Assembly: GCA_003255065.1 (NCBI GenBank)
Contig: QAOA01002417.1
Location: 1,931,705 to 1,995,704, forward strand
Direction of reading: 5' to 3'
Source of the DNA: Cercis canadensis
Taxonomy: Eukaryota > Streptophyta > Magnoliopsida > Fabales > Fabaceae
DNA: 64,000 nt
Made by a program: the position numbers and the translations under genes. The notes below the pieces were generated by a model. It worked only from the letters and a program-made list of their open reading frames with translations, was not told where the DNA came from and did not search any database. Below, one piece after another: positions 14,477 through 26,494 of this stretch (positions are counted from its first letter, which is position 1; each line of letters starts with the position of its first letter).

Positions 14477-16003
14477 TCAAATGGTTCTTGGAGATACACA
14501 TGGCTTCAATGGATTCTTCATTACAATGGTGAATGCCTGCTTCTCACTCATGTCAACCTCACACCCATCTTCAAGTGTAAATTTAAAATCCCTTATCATA
14601 TTGGCCACAAAGTACTCAAGGTGAAGCAATGCCATACTAATTGCAGGGCAAACTCTCCTCCCTGCACCAAAAGGCATCATTTTAATCTCTGTAAACCCTT
14701 TTATATCAAATTTAGCATCTCCTTCACCATCTCTCAAAAACCTTTCAGGCTTAAACTCCATTGGATCTTCCCACACATTTGGATCCCACCCAATTTCAGC
14801 CACAAGAAAATTCACTATTGCATCTTTAGGTATGTAATAGCCATCCATTACAGTGTCCTGTGTGACAGCCCTAGGTAGTATAAAGTGCCCCGGCGGGTGG
14901 CGCCGCATGGTCTCTAACACTACAGCCTGCAAATAAGGCATCTTCTTCAAATGCTCCTCTTCAATATCTTCATCTGCTTTCACTACTCTGTTTATTTCAT
15001 CAAACAGTTTGTCTTGTATGTTTTGGTGCTTCACTAAATTTGCCATGGCCCATAACCATGTGGTAGCTGTTGTGTCTGTGCCACCTAACATAAACTCAGC
15101 ACACAAACTCACCAATTCTTCATCATTCAACTTCCTTCCAGTCTCTGGGAGTTTCATATCAAAAAGGGTATCAACATAAGCAACAAAATCTTCTTCATCT
15201 TCATCCATAGTTCCCCGTTCCAATTTCTCATGGTGGGCTTTGATGATTGGGAGTAGGACACTCATTTGACTACCCCGAATTTCCAATAGCTGTCTCCATA
15301 GCTTTCTAAACACAATCTTTGTCAAAATTGGTAGGAAATTTAGCACATTGAACCTAATGAAATTGTGAACCACACTCTGAAGAACCCTTCGAATATTTGT
15401 AACCATTTCCTCCTCAAATTTCTCTCCAAAACACATTTGAGATAGTAACGTATATATTGTATGCGTAAAATGATCATGAATTGAGATGGCCTTATTGCCT
15501 GATTCAATTTCATGTAAAAGGCGTTTCTTGAATATATTTAGTGCGAATTTACGACAATTAGCAAATGATTTTAACCTTGCAGGTTGGATCAGCTGCATCA
15601 TATTTTGACGCAAAAGTCGCCAAATGGAACCATATGGAGAAGTGCTAACACTATGTTGGTTAGGGAAAAAGACTCTAATGGTTTGAAGAGCCAAAGGGCG
15701 ACTAGCAAAGATAGTGCCATTTTTAACGAGAGCTCTATGTGCAGCTTCATGGGTTGTCATGAAAATGGCGGGACTTGACCCAATGTGAATGGTAACAATG
15801 TTGCCATACTTAGAACGCAAAGAGCGAAGAATAGGTTCGAGGTCAGCGAAATTTTTTGAGGATTTAAGGAGCCAGAAAATGTTACCTAAGATGGGTATGG
15901 TAGGAGGACTGGGTGGTAGCTTCTTATTGCGGATGACATTGAGAAGGGCTTGAAGAAATGCATATAGACAAATAGAAGCTAACAGATAGAACCACAACCC
16001 CAT
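14477..16003 (-). CDS. CYP89-like cytochrome P450 (intronless)
   Basis: A single uninterrupted 508-residue reading frame encodes a membrane-anchored microsomal monooxygenase, most like the plant CYP89A family, whose genes are commonly intronless. An N-terminal hydrophobic anchor (residues 1-24) is followed by the proline-rich hinge PPSPPTIP at 30-37. The oxygen-binding I-helix carries GGTDTT at 307-312, the K-helix ExxR is E364-R367, the PERF motif is at 419-422, and the heme loop FGAGRRVC is at 445-452 with Cys452 as thiolate ligand. The glycine normally two residues after that cysteine is alanine (A454). Arabidopsis CYP89A9 acts in chlorophyll breakdown, but the substrate here cannot be deduced. 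The ATG at 16003 gives the standard length, and a TATATATA box lies about 210 bases upstream. Confidence 0.95.
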   Translation of the reverse strand: MGLWFYLLASICLYAFLQALLNVIRNKKLPPSPPTIPILGNIFWLLKSSKNFADLEPILRSLRSKYGNIVTIHIGSSPAIFMTTHEAAHRALVKNGTIFASRPLALQTIRVFFPNQHSVSTSPYGSIWRLLRQNMMQLIQPARLKSFANCRKFALNIFKKRLLHEIESGNKAISIHDHFTHTIYTLLSQMCFGEKFEEEMVTNIRRVLQSVVHNFIRFNVLNFLPILTKIVFRKLWRQLLEIRGSQMSVLLPIIKAHHEKLERGTMDEDEEDFVAYVDTLFDMKLPETGRKLNDEELVSLCAEFMLGGTDTTATTWLWAMANLVKHQNIQDKLFDEINRVVKADEDIEEEHLKKMPYLQAVVLETMRRHPPGHFILPRAVTQDTVMDGYYIPKDAIVNFLVAEIGWDPNVWEDPMEFKPERFLRDGEGDAKFDIKGFTEIKMMPFGAGRRVCPAISMALLHLEYFVANMIRDFKFTLEDGCEVDMSEKQAFTIVMKNPLKPCVSPRTI

Positions 16004-16212
16004 TAGAATATTGAAGGATTTTTCTTTTTTACTTCTTGCGTTTTACTGGCAATCGAATCCAAGATTTCTACTCTAATTTCATTCCCCTTATCACTTGAGC
16101 TGTGCCTAAGTGAACCAAGTTTATCATATGTTACAGGTTCTATGAGGGGTGCGAGGAGGGTTTCATTTAAAAAGACTTCTCATAGTTTAACGTTGGTGAT
16201 ATTTGTTGTGGT

Positions 16213-16220
16213 TATATATA
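16213..16220 (-). promoter_or_regulatory. Candidate TATA box of the P450 gene
   Basis: A TATATATA run within GGAGATATATATAACC on the minus strand lies about 210 bases upstream of the P450 start codon. The position fits a core promoter with a leader of roughly 180 bases, but AT-rich surroundings make chance occurrence possible. Confidence 0.35.
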
Positions 16221-16368
16221 TCTCCATTAATAGTTGGCAGTTTCTAATAACATCCACATCCAGTACTAATTATTAATCTCTTAAACCTTCCAAATTGAAA
16301 AAACCCCCTTCTTGTCATAATGATCTTAGCTTATTATTGCTTAATAGTTGAGGTTATCAAATTATAAA

Positions 16369-16584
16369 GGGAAAAGTCTAATTTACTCCTTTAAACTTTA
16401 CTTGATGTGTGATTTACCACACATATTTTTTACTCTAACTATTCACTAAACATATTTAATTAATGTAAAAAAGAGGGTTTTGAGCACATTTTCATAATTC
16501 ATTGAGATTATTTTTATGTTTTGAAATTTTTTAGAGTAAATCGCACATCAAATAAAGTCTAAAGGGATAAATTGGACTTTTTTC
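16369..16584. mobile_element. 216-bp hairpin MITE, hAT-like
   Basis: The ends are imperfect inverted repeats over about 50 bases: left GGGAAAAGTCTAATTTACTC, right (reverse complement) GAAAAAAGTCCAATTTATCC. Both then continue into a GATGTG(T/C)GATTTAC block. The octamer AATTATAA occurs at 16,360-16,367 and again directly after the right end at 16,585-16,592, as expected for an 8-bp target-site duplication of the hAT type. It sits about 370 bases upstream of the P450 start. Confidence 0.7.
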
Positions 16585-17976
16585 AATTATAATAATTTTT
16601 TTTACACATTAAAAAGTTTACCTCAACTAAAATCCAGGACTTCAATCCAAAATCTAACTCACTATTTATTTTTGTACATTAGTACATGTATATTCAAACT
16701 TTTGTCAAACTTGACTTTCTGCAAATTATCTAAACTCCTCACTATTAGACCAAACCTAATAGCTTAAAATCTAACTCACTCTTATAACATAAATCTAACT
16801 CATGCCTTTAAAATTACTTGAAGAATGACTTAGTTTTGTTGTATAAAAACTAGCTCGAAAATATTTTTACTGTAAAAGCCAATGTGTATATATATATATA
16901 GAGATAGAGAGAGAGAAAAGCAGATTTGAAAATATAGACTATATTAATTGCAACCTTGTTCTTTACGGAATTTTGCCAACATATTTAAGTCTTTTAGATA
17001 CTAATAGCAGCCCTCAATCTTAAAGATTAATGAGGAGTAAATTGTAGGCACATGGAATATTAGAACCACATCCACATCCTAATACAAATGCATTTAACAT
17101 TTTGGTTCCATCCGCCAATGAATTACATATACATCACATAAATTATCAAGGCCAAATCGACCATATATATATTCCTATGCACAATTTAGAAAGTTGATTC
17201 TTTTTTTTTAAAAAAAAAAAAAGTCAAGAGCCTATATTTTTAGTATCAACCAACATAAATATAGTGTCCAAAAAACATAAATAATAATTATTTTTTAGTA
17301 TTTTAACTATAACTTTAAATTTAAACATAAAATTCAGAAACTTTAAAAATAATTTCAATATCATTAGATCATAAACCGATTTATTAAATTTAACTACTTG
17401 CAATATTAAAGTGACTTTTGTATATTAAATTATTTATATTCTTTTCTTTTTTCTTGAAAGTGTCACTTTCATGACAATTTTTTTTATAAGCATGACAATA
17501 TATTTTAATGTAAGTAATATGTTTAAAATTCATAATATTTTTTTCCCCATAGTTCTGATGTTTTGTCAAGAGCCATGTTACTCATGGAATATAAGAGAGG
17601 ACACTAGTCAATAAATTTATTAATGATATTTTGTACATTAATCTTGTATTTACAAAATTATTATACTAACACAAATATTATGATAATAGTAAAAAATGAG
17701 CACAGTGGTTAATTTTTTTTTTGGTTAATTAAAAATATATTTTTTGTATAGTATTAAGATTGCTCTCTCTATTTTTCTTTTTACCTAATCTTAAAAAAAA
17801 AAGGCATTTTTTGCATATATGACATGTAAAGGAGCTAAAAAAGGGATGGTGACTTGCGCACCCTGCTTAATGTAGCCACGAGAGGGCCGCCATGCGCCTA
17901 CACAATTTCTCCTCATTTCTCCGTTCGTCGCCTTTCCATTCGATCACACACTTCTAAGAGGTAGAGACAGAGAGAG
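16585..17976. other. Intergenic region between divergent P450 and zinc-protein genes
   Basis: AT-rich spacer shared by two divergently transcribed genes. It contains a short (TA)n(GA)n microsatellite near 16,886-16,918. The last 100 bases before 17,977 are more GC-rich and should include the promoter and leader of the plus-strand gene. No other gene is evident. Confidence 0.55.
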
Positions 17977-20050
17977 ATGACGCGGGGGAAGCAGAAAATC
18001 GAAGCACAGAGGCGCAACGCAGAGAGGAATCAGAAGGGAAAGGGGTCGCAGCTTGAGGCCAGAGCTGTTGGTCTCAAAGTTACCTGTCCCATCTGCAAGG
18101 TTATTCTCCTAGTCCTTTCTCACTCACTCTCTTTTCAGTTGACATGAACAAAAAGCGCAAAAAGTTTTCTGATGCTTATAAATTTTGATAAAGTTGTGAT
18201 CTTGTTCACTGTTCTTATATTTTCAATTGTTCCTAATAAACTGATATTTTTTTTCCATCGCTGATTTTAGTATTTGGGCATTGTTTATAGTGTCAAAAGC
18301 GGCAGATCTGGCTCACAGTTAACTGTTTTGATTTAATTGTTTTTTTTTCCCCTTTCTTTGTCCCTTTACTGCTTCTCCATTCTGAATGTAACAATTATAC
18401 GTCTTACACTTGTTGAACTTTGAATTATCACGGTGACTACAGTCCTTGCGATTGAATGATGATCACTGGTTCAGCAAATGACAATTCTAAAAGGGCTGGA
18501 AGGCGTTGTTAATACTGGGGCTTTTACAAATACTGTTTTGCTGCAAGTGTTTGAATTATTAATTCCATAAAAAATCTGGTTTTGAAATTATTTTATATTA
18601 GGTCCAAGCTCTGATCTTGATGAGGGTCCAACAGAGGTGATGCATGAATGTATATTCTCTTATTCTGTGTCATAGTGGAGTTAGTTTCATGTATTATTGC
18701 TGTCTTGTTGCATGTCTTGTTCGTGGTTCTTATCCATTATGATGTGCGTCCATTACAACAGTTTAGGCCAAAGGTGTTTCTAGTCTCTAGTAGTGCAGTG
18801 ATGCTGGATGACTCAGCTTTTTTAGGTCATATCTTATGCACCTGATATTTTTCTTTGCTAATGAGTTCTAGCTAGATAGATGGTTTGTCAGGCTAACTTC
18901 TTTGCAGCATTAAGACATTTAATTTCCAAAAACAAGCAAAATTATACCAATCAGTGAGGATTTTTCTTTTTTTGGTTTCTTTTGGGGGGTGGGGGGATTC
19001 TATCGCTCAGGAGAATATGATAGCTCCCCTCTCCTCAACTGGTCAAAACACTATTGTCACGTGCTTATTGGAAAAAGAAGACAAAATATTGAGGTATAGA
19101 CAAATTAAAACCAATGGAAGAGTTTGCAGATGGTTTGAGATCAGAATTCACATTATTCTAATGCTGATCAAAAAGTTGGGGGCAAGAGTGTGGTGTAATA
19201 TATAGAGAGTAGAAAGAAGAAATATAAAGTACAGAAAAGGCCTCTTCAGAAAAAATGTTTTATCTCAGTACAGAGGATACACGAAGCTGGTTGTGTATCA
19301 TGGATAGATCTACTAAGTTTCAGATACTAACCAAGCCAATATATGGGATGAGTATACTAGCATATAAGATGTTAGGACATAGACTCAAGCATTTTGTATT
19401 CAGTTAGAGAATTATACATATTGCTGTTCATCCAGTTATAGGAAAAGTATCCTTGTTTTGACTTGTTAGTTTATGATCCCTGACATGTAAACCAATTACT
19501 GTTAGGTTTGTCTATGCATGGAAAGGAACCACAGTAAGAGAATCATATAAAATAAATTCTGTAGGTTAAGAACCTTCGTGTTACAACCACTACAAAATTC
19601 ATGGAATCGTAAGGTCTACTTTAACTTCTTGTTATCCAATGGTCGATCCAGTGTAATATTTCTTCTGTACAAGGGGGAAAAATTACTATTTTTATTCTTT
19701 TTGGGTTTTAAAAAGTAAACTTGAGTCCCTTTTATAGATTTCATGTAACCATGTATATCTGGTAGAGATCGCTCGGTGTGTGTTTGGTGGCAGACCTCAA
19801 AATCACATTATGGAATGCTACCATGAGTAGTGTTCTACTCCAATGTGGTTTGCAAATGTGAATTTTGGGTCTGCAATCACAGATCCAAAGAAAGCATATT
19901 TGTGAGGCCTTATGTATATTCTACCAGTATTTTTCCTCACACAGTTGTTTCACATTCTCATTTCAGGTTCAACTTGCGAATCAAAACCAACTTGGTGATC
20001 ATTATGGCTCCAAACATCCGAAGGAAAAACCTTCTGCAGAATCAAGCTAG
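17977..20050 (+). CDS. Small zinc-binding protein, At2g23090 type (SERF-like N-terminus)
   Basis: Two exons, 17,977-18,099 and 19,967-20,050, encode 68 residues. The intron of 1.87 kb has GT-AG borders (donor AAG then GTTATT, acceptor TTTCAG) and lies between codons. The product begins MTRGKQKIEAQRRNAER, the lysine/arginine-rich 4F5/SERF-like start, then has Cys38 and Cys41 (CPIC). The second exon supplies two histidines (DHYGSKHP), completing a C2H2-type zinc site split by the intron. This matches the small conserved plant family represented by Arabidopsis At2g23090, whose cellular role is not established. The length and both ends match that family, so the gene is likely intact. Confidence 0.93.
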
Positions 20051-22298
20051 TTATCATCTCTTTTGAGCCAATAGTACAAAGGTTCCCCAAAAGGAAAAGG
20101 CTCTCTCTAGGTGTGGCTTCATGCTTCTTATGTAATTCCCTGTCATCCAAGCCAGATTGCAACTTTTTTTTTTTTTGTTAATATGCACTGTTGTAAGATC
20201 ATAAAGGATGATGAAAACACCTTCCGTCTTGCCCAGAATATTATCCTGTTGTACCAGTGCAGACTCTAAACACTCCCTGAAGTAGTGTCCCTTCGCACAG
20301 CCTCCCAAAGATGGGGCTTCCTCCCAGAAACCAATAAGTAACTATAAAATTCTTATACCTCGTAAGGTCTCATCCATCAGAGTGTGTATATCCTTTTCAT
20401 TTGGGTGAACTAGGAATATGTTTTAACATGATTCTTGTCTCCCATCTACACAAACTTATTCCGTCACTGAATTCTTATACCTCGTGCTGTTGTTTGATTG
20501 CAAGGATGTGAGTTGGTAATTGACTGAAAATCAACCCTCTTACTAATAATGTTCTATTATTTAAGCTTGGAGTCAATTATTAATTAAAATAAAATTTTAT
20601 TTTAATAATCTCAAAGTCGCTCAACAGGGGGAGGTGGAGCTGGGAGAAAAGTTCGATTAAGAGCAAGTAAATAGTGGCAGAAAATGAAAAACTCTGAATG
20701 CTTTCAGGAAATGAAAAAAAGGGGCTTATCCTTGCGGCCTTCCACTTGGAACCTTTTCCTGCTGTACACTCATTTTTCCGGTGGCTATCCACAATTTTTG
20801 GAAACTTGGCACGTGTTTGGTACAAATTTTGAAGACTTGGCATGTGTTTGGGTGAGCATTTGGGACCCTCCAAACGTGATTTGCTCACGCCACCCCTCAG
20901 AACACTTAAATTCTTTTTCTTTTTTCAGCTTTTCAGTTTCACTTCTCACATTTGCGTGATTTCATGCAGATTTCATGAAGAGGACCATAAGTGCTGAAAT
21001 CTCAACGCATGCAGTGAAGAAAAGTAAATGAAGTCTTCCATCAAATGGCAACTATTAGCACTTAGCAGTAAATAAAAAAAACAACCAGAAAACAATTTTA
21101 GAAAAATCAGATACTCTCGACAGAAATATATGTGAGCCGAAGATTGTGATTGAATTCTCTTTCCCAATATTCTAAATAAATCATAAATATAGGCAAAAAA
21201 TTACAATAGAACATGTAACAGTGACAGACTTCTTTTATCAGCTTCCATTTACAAATTCTGATAAGTAAATAACGCAATTAAAAAATTTCATCACTCGGCG
21301 GACATCTTCATTTTACTTTCCAATGCTAATATTAGGTTATCCGACCAAAGACACCTTTAAATTTTAAAGAATCATTTGGAAGGACCTGCTACTCAAGTAT
21401 CATTAGTGAGTGCCTATGGTTTAGGTGAAGTCATTTTGCCTAAGATTCTTATAAAACATATTTTAAATAAAAATGAAATCATTTCATTTAAAAATAAGTA
21501 ATGGTAAATGATATAAAAAGTGGTAGAATTTATAAATCATAAAATATTATATGCAAAATAATCCGTAAATAAATTGAATACTTAAATTAGTAATGGTTCC
21601 AAATAAGTTTCATAAGGAATTCTTTTGCAAATCAATATTTAAAATGTTAAATGTTCCAAACATTCTGTTAGGATAGAGATTAGAAGACATTCAAAAAGAA
21701 AGAAAAAAAAAAAAAANAAAAAAGGCTACAAATAGCACAAATCTAAACAACTCTTGGATACGGTTCATAAAGTTAGAGAACACTGAAACTTTAGAATTAG
21801 ATAACCACGAAATCTAAAAATAATCTGACATTCCACAATCTTCCTGTATAAAAATTCCATCTTCAGAAATCAAGAATATCCCGTAAAATTAAATGAAACA
21901 ATACAAAATTTCTACTAGTAGAGTAACTTGCCATTCTTACATGTATCTTTCAAATGGGGAATAAGCATAGATTTATGTACAGAAACAAGAAAAATCATAC
22001 AGACAATAAGGCTAAAACTCATACCTTCTTTAGTTAGCAGCATATTCCAAGCAAAAGTATCGTTTAACTGTCGATACAAAAATACCTCTTTCCGTATCAA
22101 AAGAACTGTTTATATATTCCCATAATATTCATAATCTCTTTTCCCTCCAGCCTCCCATTTCTCCTTTCCAAAATTCTATTCAATCATATTAATAAGCAAT
22201 TACGAAGTTTGGTTCTTTCGTGGCTTAACTAAGAACCATATCAAATAGAAACGAGAAATTTTTTTTAGCTATATAGAACCTAAAGGCATTCCCCTCAT
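20051..22298. other. Intergenic region
   Basis: About 2.2 kb with no supported gene. It includes the 3' regions of two convergent genes and one N base at 21,717 within a poly(A) run. Open frames here are short and show no family resemblance. Confidence 0.55.
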
Positions 22299-24143
22299 CT
22301 AATTAGATTCATGGATGAGTTTGTTCAAAAGGGTTGTTAACAAAGCATCCCTCCTCTCTGCTCGGCTCTCATCTCTAATTCGCCTCTGTTCTTCCCTCTC
22401 CCTCCATGCCTGCTCAATCATCAATCTCTCCCTCTCAAGCTTCTCCATTGACTGTCGCCATTCCTGCTCAAATAACTGCCTTTCATGGGCACGCCTTTCC
22501 ATCAACTCCCTCCACTGCATCTCCATCCTTAGCTGCTGCTGGAAAAAATCCTTAAGCATTTCCTGAATACTACTGGCAGCATTGCTGATAGTATTTGACG
22601 CATTGCTCGCCCTTGAAGACTTCTCCGTGACTACTTTCTCAGCTTTCCTTTTGCGAGAGTTGCTTCTAGGAGGTCTCTCCTCTTCGCTGTCATATTCAAC
22701 CTCATCATCGTCTTCTGAGAACTCCTCAGAGGATCGATCTCCACTGAATCTTTTCACCCCCTTTTTTGTTTGAGTTGAACGGGTTTCAGATTCAAGAAGT
22801 AACCGCTGCATATTCTGTGCTCTTTGGGCAAAGATTGCATGCAATTCTTCAAAAAAGGGGCATTGCCTGCCATGCTCTGGATCTGATGTCTCTTTCCCCT
22901 GCATAAATATTATCATGTACTTCTACTGAGAAAATGGAAGTGAATACTACAGATAAGGAAAACCATCCTAAAGCTATGAACTTTGTCTGCATTTCAAGTA
23001 AAAGATATTTCATGCACAACCCATAATATAAAGTATTTTGATAAAGAATTTCATGACTTCCCACAAGCATAGAAGTAATATTTCGGGTGTGTTTGGTAAT
23101 AATAAAAATATAACGAACGGAGCAATGCATCAAGTTCAATCCCAACAGGTGATGTCTAAATACATTGCTCCTCTTGACAATGATCCTTTCATTACTCTTA
23201 TTATAAACCCTTCCAAGAACACCCTAGCAAAATCACTTCAGTGTTTAAGGATTCATATACATGGAACTCGATGGAATTTAATGATGCAAACTGAGTCAGT
23301 TTGTCTTGTACAAATGTTATACCATGTTCTGCGAGCTCTTAACTGCTAAACATGGAAAATATGCCGCATATATGCGTGGATATATTACAGTTCAATTTGC
23401 AAAACCACCATTCAGAACACTGACAAAAACTTGCAATCGATCAATCAGAATGACTCCCTCTCACAAGTGAAAATGAGAAGGCTCTGAAATTCACTCCTTA
23501 GTAGTTGCTAATGTGGGGGGGTAAACAAAAATAAGATGCATTTCATTTCCAACCGCCTCTCGTTTTTCTTATACCAAGTGAGTAGCATCCCACATTTTCC
23601 TACCTCCCACTTTCAGCTCTACCAAGCAAACCCTAAGCTCTCAAATGGTGCATAATACACCATTTGTTCTCGTGGAAGAGTATTTTCCGAACTTTTCTTC
23701 TACTAAAATGCCACAGTTAACCAAATGAAATCGAACAAATCCCTAGACACATGCAAGAATACAGACACAGATATTCACAAAAGAGAGAGAGAGACCTTAT
23801 AACGGTTCACAAGGTTCTTCCACTTGCATTTACACTGTTCGGGGCTCCTCCTAAAGCCTCTCTCCCTCATCTTGGCGCTCACGACCTCCCAAAGTGTCTT
23901 ATTTCGCTTAGAGGTAGTGAAATCCCTCTCCAGCTCCGCGCGAATCGCTATGAACTCCCTCGTCTCTTGTTGGCTCCACTGTGGCTGAGTGGGACCCCTT
24001 TCCTCCCTCCCCGTTGCTCCCGCCGCAGCCGCCGTCGACGGCGAGATCTCACCTGAGATCACCGACGACGTCGCCGGATTCAGGAAGGACGGCGTCACCA
24101 TGCGCAAGTGGGCCAAGGCCTCCTCATCTCCGCCTCCGAACAT
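22299..24143 (-). CDS. GT-3-type trihelix transcription factor
   Basis: Two exons, 24,143-23,796 and 22,898-22,299, join in phase 0 with GT-AG borders to give 315 residues, within the range of the GT-3a/GT-3b clade. The trihelix DNA-binding domain starts near residue 54 (QWSQQETREFIAIR), continues through SPEQCKCKWKNLVNRYK at the exon end, and finishes with FFEELHAIF in exon 2. An acidic, serine-rich linker and a basic stretch (SRKRKAEK), a likely nuclear localisation signal, follow. The C-terminal third is a long, highly charged helix rich in Glu, Arg and Gln, suited to coiled-coil dimerisation. Known relatives bind GT-elements and regulate light- or stress-responsive promoters. The start ATG near the beginning of a GC-rich first exon has no better competitor. 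Confidence 0.93.
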
Positions 24144-24707
24144 TACCTTTCTGCTTGTGCTAGGTCGTAAGAATCCAAGGTGGAGAATTTGAAATTAGGG
24201 TTCCGAGAGAGATGTAGAGACCGTACAAACGGCATGCGATTTGCTACCTGCTGTACTGCAGCTGCTTGAAAGGCTCCTTTCTGCGCTCTCTTTTTTCACT
24301 TTCCAAGTTTTCTTTGTCGACAAGACAGAAATCGTTGACGATTTAGTTTTACATTAATTGACTTTCACAAACGCCAACGTGCTTTGTTAGTTTTGCATTT
24401 ATACCCTTCATTTAATGTCGGTGAGAAAGTTGAAATGAAGTTACTAAACTAATCGTCCTTGACCATATCAGTGGCTATCATGCCGTACCATAATCCATAG
24501 CACGTCTTTATAATTGAAATTGAATTCTAATATTAATCATAAAAAAGTTTTTAGTATATAATTACGATTTGTTAAAAGAGCTTTGTCGTCCTTGTAATTC
24601 TTCTTAATTCAAAATTGGATTAATCAACGAAGCTCAAACACCGGTTAAAAACTAAAAAAAAATGAAAACTTTTTTTTTAGTATGTAAATAATTAAAAATA
24701 ATAACAT
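24144..24707. other. Promoter region of the trihelix gene and AT-rich spacer
   Basis: The first 200 bases are relatively GC-rich and should hold the leader and promoter of the minus-strand trihelix gene. The remainder is AT-rich with no gene. Confidence 0.5.
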
Positions 24708-24717
24708 GCATAATGTT
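24708..24717. repeat. Left target-site duplication of the hairpin MITE
   Basis: The decamer GCATAATGTT is repeated exactly at 25,187-25,196 on the other side of the element. Confidence 0.9.
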
Positions 24718-25186
24718 GGCTTTTTGACACAAATATTACACTGTGTAATAGTATTTACCCAAATATTACAAGTTTCAAACTATTTACACAAATATTACAC
24801 TTTTTAAAAATTCAAAAATTAAAAAAAAAAAAGATTTTCAAACACGTGGGACCCACCGGACACGCCGTGGGCCTCACGGCGTGTCCCACACGGACACGCC
24901 GTGAGGCCAACGGCGTGTCCCAATAAGACAAAATTCGTCACGGGGCCCGCAACTCTGGAACAATGGATGAATTTTGCCTATTAGGACACGCCGTGAGCCT
25001 CACGGCGTGTCCACGTGGGACACGCCGTGAGGCCCACGGCGTGTCCGGTGGGACCCACGTGTCTGAAAATCTTTTTTTTTTTTAATTTTTGAATTTTTAA
25101 AAAGTGTAATATTTATGTAAATAGTTTGAAAGTTGTAATATTTAGGTAAATACTTTTACAAAATGTAATATTTGTGTCAAAAGGCC
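24718..25186. mobile_element. 469-bp Mutator-type hairpin MITE with 10-bp target duplication
   Basis: The element begins GGCTTTTTGACACAAATATT and its other end, read in reverse, begins GGCCTTTTGACACAAATATT. Inverted homology continues for nearly the whole half-length, so the element is one long hairpin around a central segment of about 60 bases. It is flanked by exact 10-bp repeats GCATAATGTT, the 9-11 bp size typical of Mutator-like insertions. Inside each arm a GC-rich core carries alternating direct and inverted copies of GGACACGCCGTG (first at 24,858-24,869) in otherwise AT-rich DNA. There is no coding capacity; transposition would depend on a MULE transposase supplied elsewhere. Confidence 0.9.
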
Positions 25187-25196
25187 GCATAATGTT
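25187..25196. repeat. Right target-site duplication of the hairpin MITE
   Basis: Exact copy of GCATAATGTT immediately after the element's right terminus. Confidence 0.9.
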
Positions 25197-25708
25197 TTAT
25201 AAATAAAAAAATATAAGTGTGAATTGTGAATATTAATTCTAGATTTTTATGTTTTAATGTCTATAAACATTAAACTTTAAATGATTTAACAACACGGAAA
25301 TATATACTAATAGTATGGACTAGTTGTTACTTGTTATGAGTTTTTTTTTTTTTTTTGCTAAAATTGACTAATAGTATAATTTATGATATAAATAATTTTA
25401 ATCTATGCAAATAATTACAAATACAATGTCGTAGAGTGGTGTTACATCAAACTGTATGATAAAATCTCTCCTTTACCCTTATCTCAAATCAAAGTACCAT
25501 CATCTATTGGGCCTTTGTCCAAGTAATTAGATGCGTGAGTCTTCAGTGTATATGTGTTTCTCTTGGAGTTATATAATTATTTTGTTTATATATATAATTA
25601 TTATATTAAAAATAAATAAAATAAAGATTTAGGACTTAAGAACTTGAAAGTGTAACTTGTTCGGCCAAATACAACAGCTAATGGTGTTTATTTTCATCCT
25701 AAAAAAAG

Positions 25709-25747
25709 ATAGGGAGCCCTTTATAACNATAGGGAGCCCTCTATAAC
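25709..25747. repeat. 19-bp direct duplication joined by N (probable assembly artefact)
   Basis: ATAGGGAGCCCTTTATAAC is followed by N at 25,728 and then ATAGGGAGCCCTCTATAAC, with one mismatch between the copies. The N falls exactly at the junction. Confidence 0.85.
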
Positions 25748-25944
25748 TAGTCATTATTTATATCTCACGCACACCATACTCAATTATATTTTCATTCTAT
25801 TTAAAACCCTTATAATAACTAACATTGTTAATTTTGAGTTCCATCTATTTAATAATTGGACTTAGCTTATATAAATAAATTTTGAGCCTTATTTTATATG
25901 CTTAATTAAAATCATACTTTTTTGGGCCCGACCCAAATTAGACC

Positions 25945-25991
25945 CAATCCAAATTGCCCTGGCCGAANCAATCCAAATTGGCCTGGCCGAA
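25945..25991. repeat. 23-bp direct duplication joined by N (probable assembly artefact)
   Basis: Two copies starting CAATCCAAATTG and ending CTGGCCGAA, differing by one base, are separated only by the N at 25,968. Confidence 0.85.
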
Positions 25992-26494
25992 TTAAACCAG
26001 TCTTTACCATTTTGACAATACTAATCATAATCTATCGATAATTTATTTAAAAATAAATAACTTCGCCCATATATATTTCATAGGACCCTTTAATCATTAC
26101 CTTTATGTGTTTTGAAACTAGATCATAAGATTCATAACCCAAGACCAAGAAACAATCATATACCAATATTAGCATTTACCTTTAGTTTTGACATTTGATT
26201 AGTGAAGTTGGGTTGGGCTGGTATATGTGATTGATTAGTGTGTACTGAAGGAAGAAGACTCTAAGATAAGCCCGACTCAACACTTAACTGCATCTAACGG
26301 ATACACACAACTAAAAAATATTTGAAAAAAATAGTTAAATGTAGACAAATCCAATTATAAAATAATATTTATTCTCAACTTTGATGAGAGCAATGATTTT
26401 GTGAATAATAAAAAAGACAGAACAATTTGCAAGAGGCCTGTGGAGAGGAACACGAAAGTGCAAATTAAGATTCCCATGACAGTTTTGTCTTGGG

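Larger units (their letters stand above)
25197..26489. other. AT-rich intergenic region with two N-joined short duplications
   Basis: No gene is supported. Two single N bases (25,728 and 25,968) each lie between near-identical direct copies of 19 and 23 bases. Confidence 0.6.

Noticed and set aside
14447..14878. Plus-strand 143-codon frame overlapping the P450.
   Set aside because: It lies entirely antisense to the heme-binding end of the P450 coding sequence and has no family resemblance.
22315..22773. Two plus-strand serine-rich frames inside the trihelix gene.
   Set aside because: They are antisense to the charged coiled-coil region of the trihelix factor.
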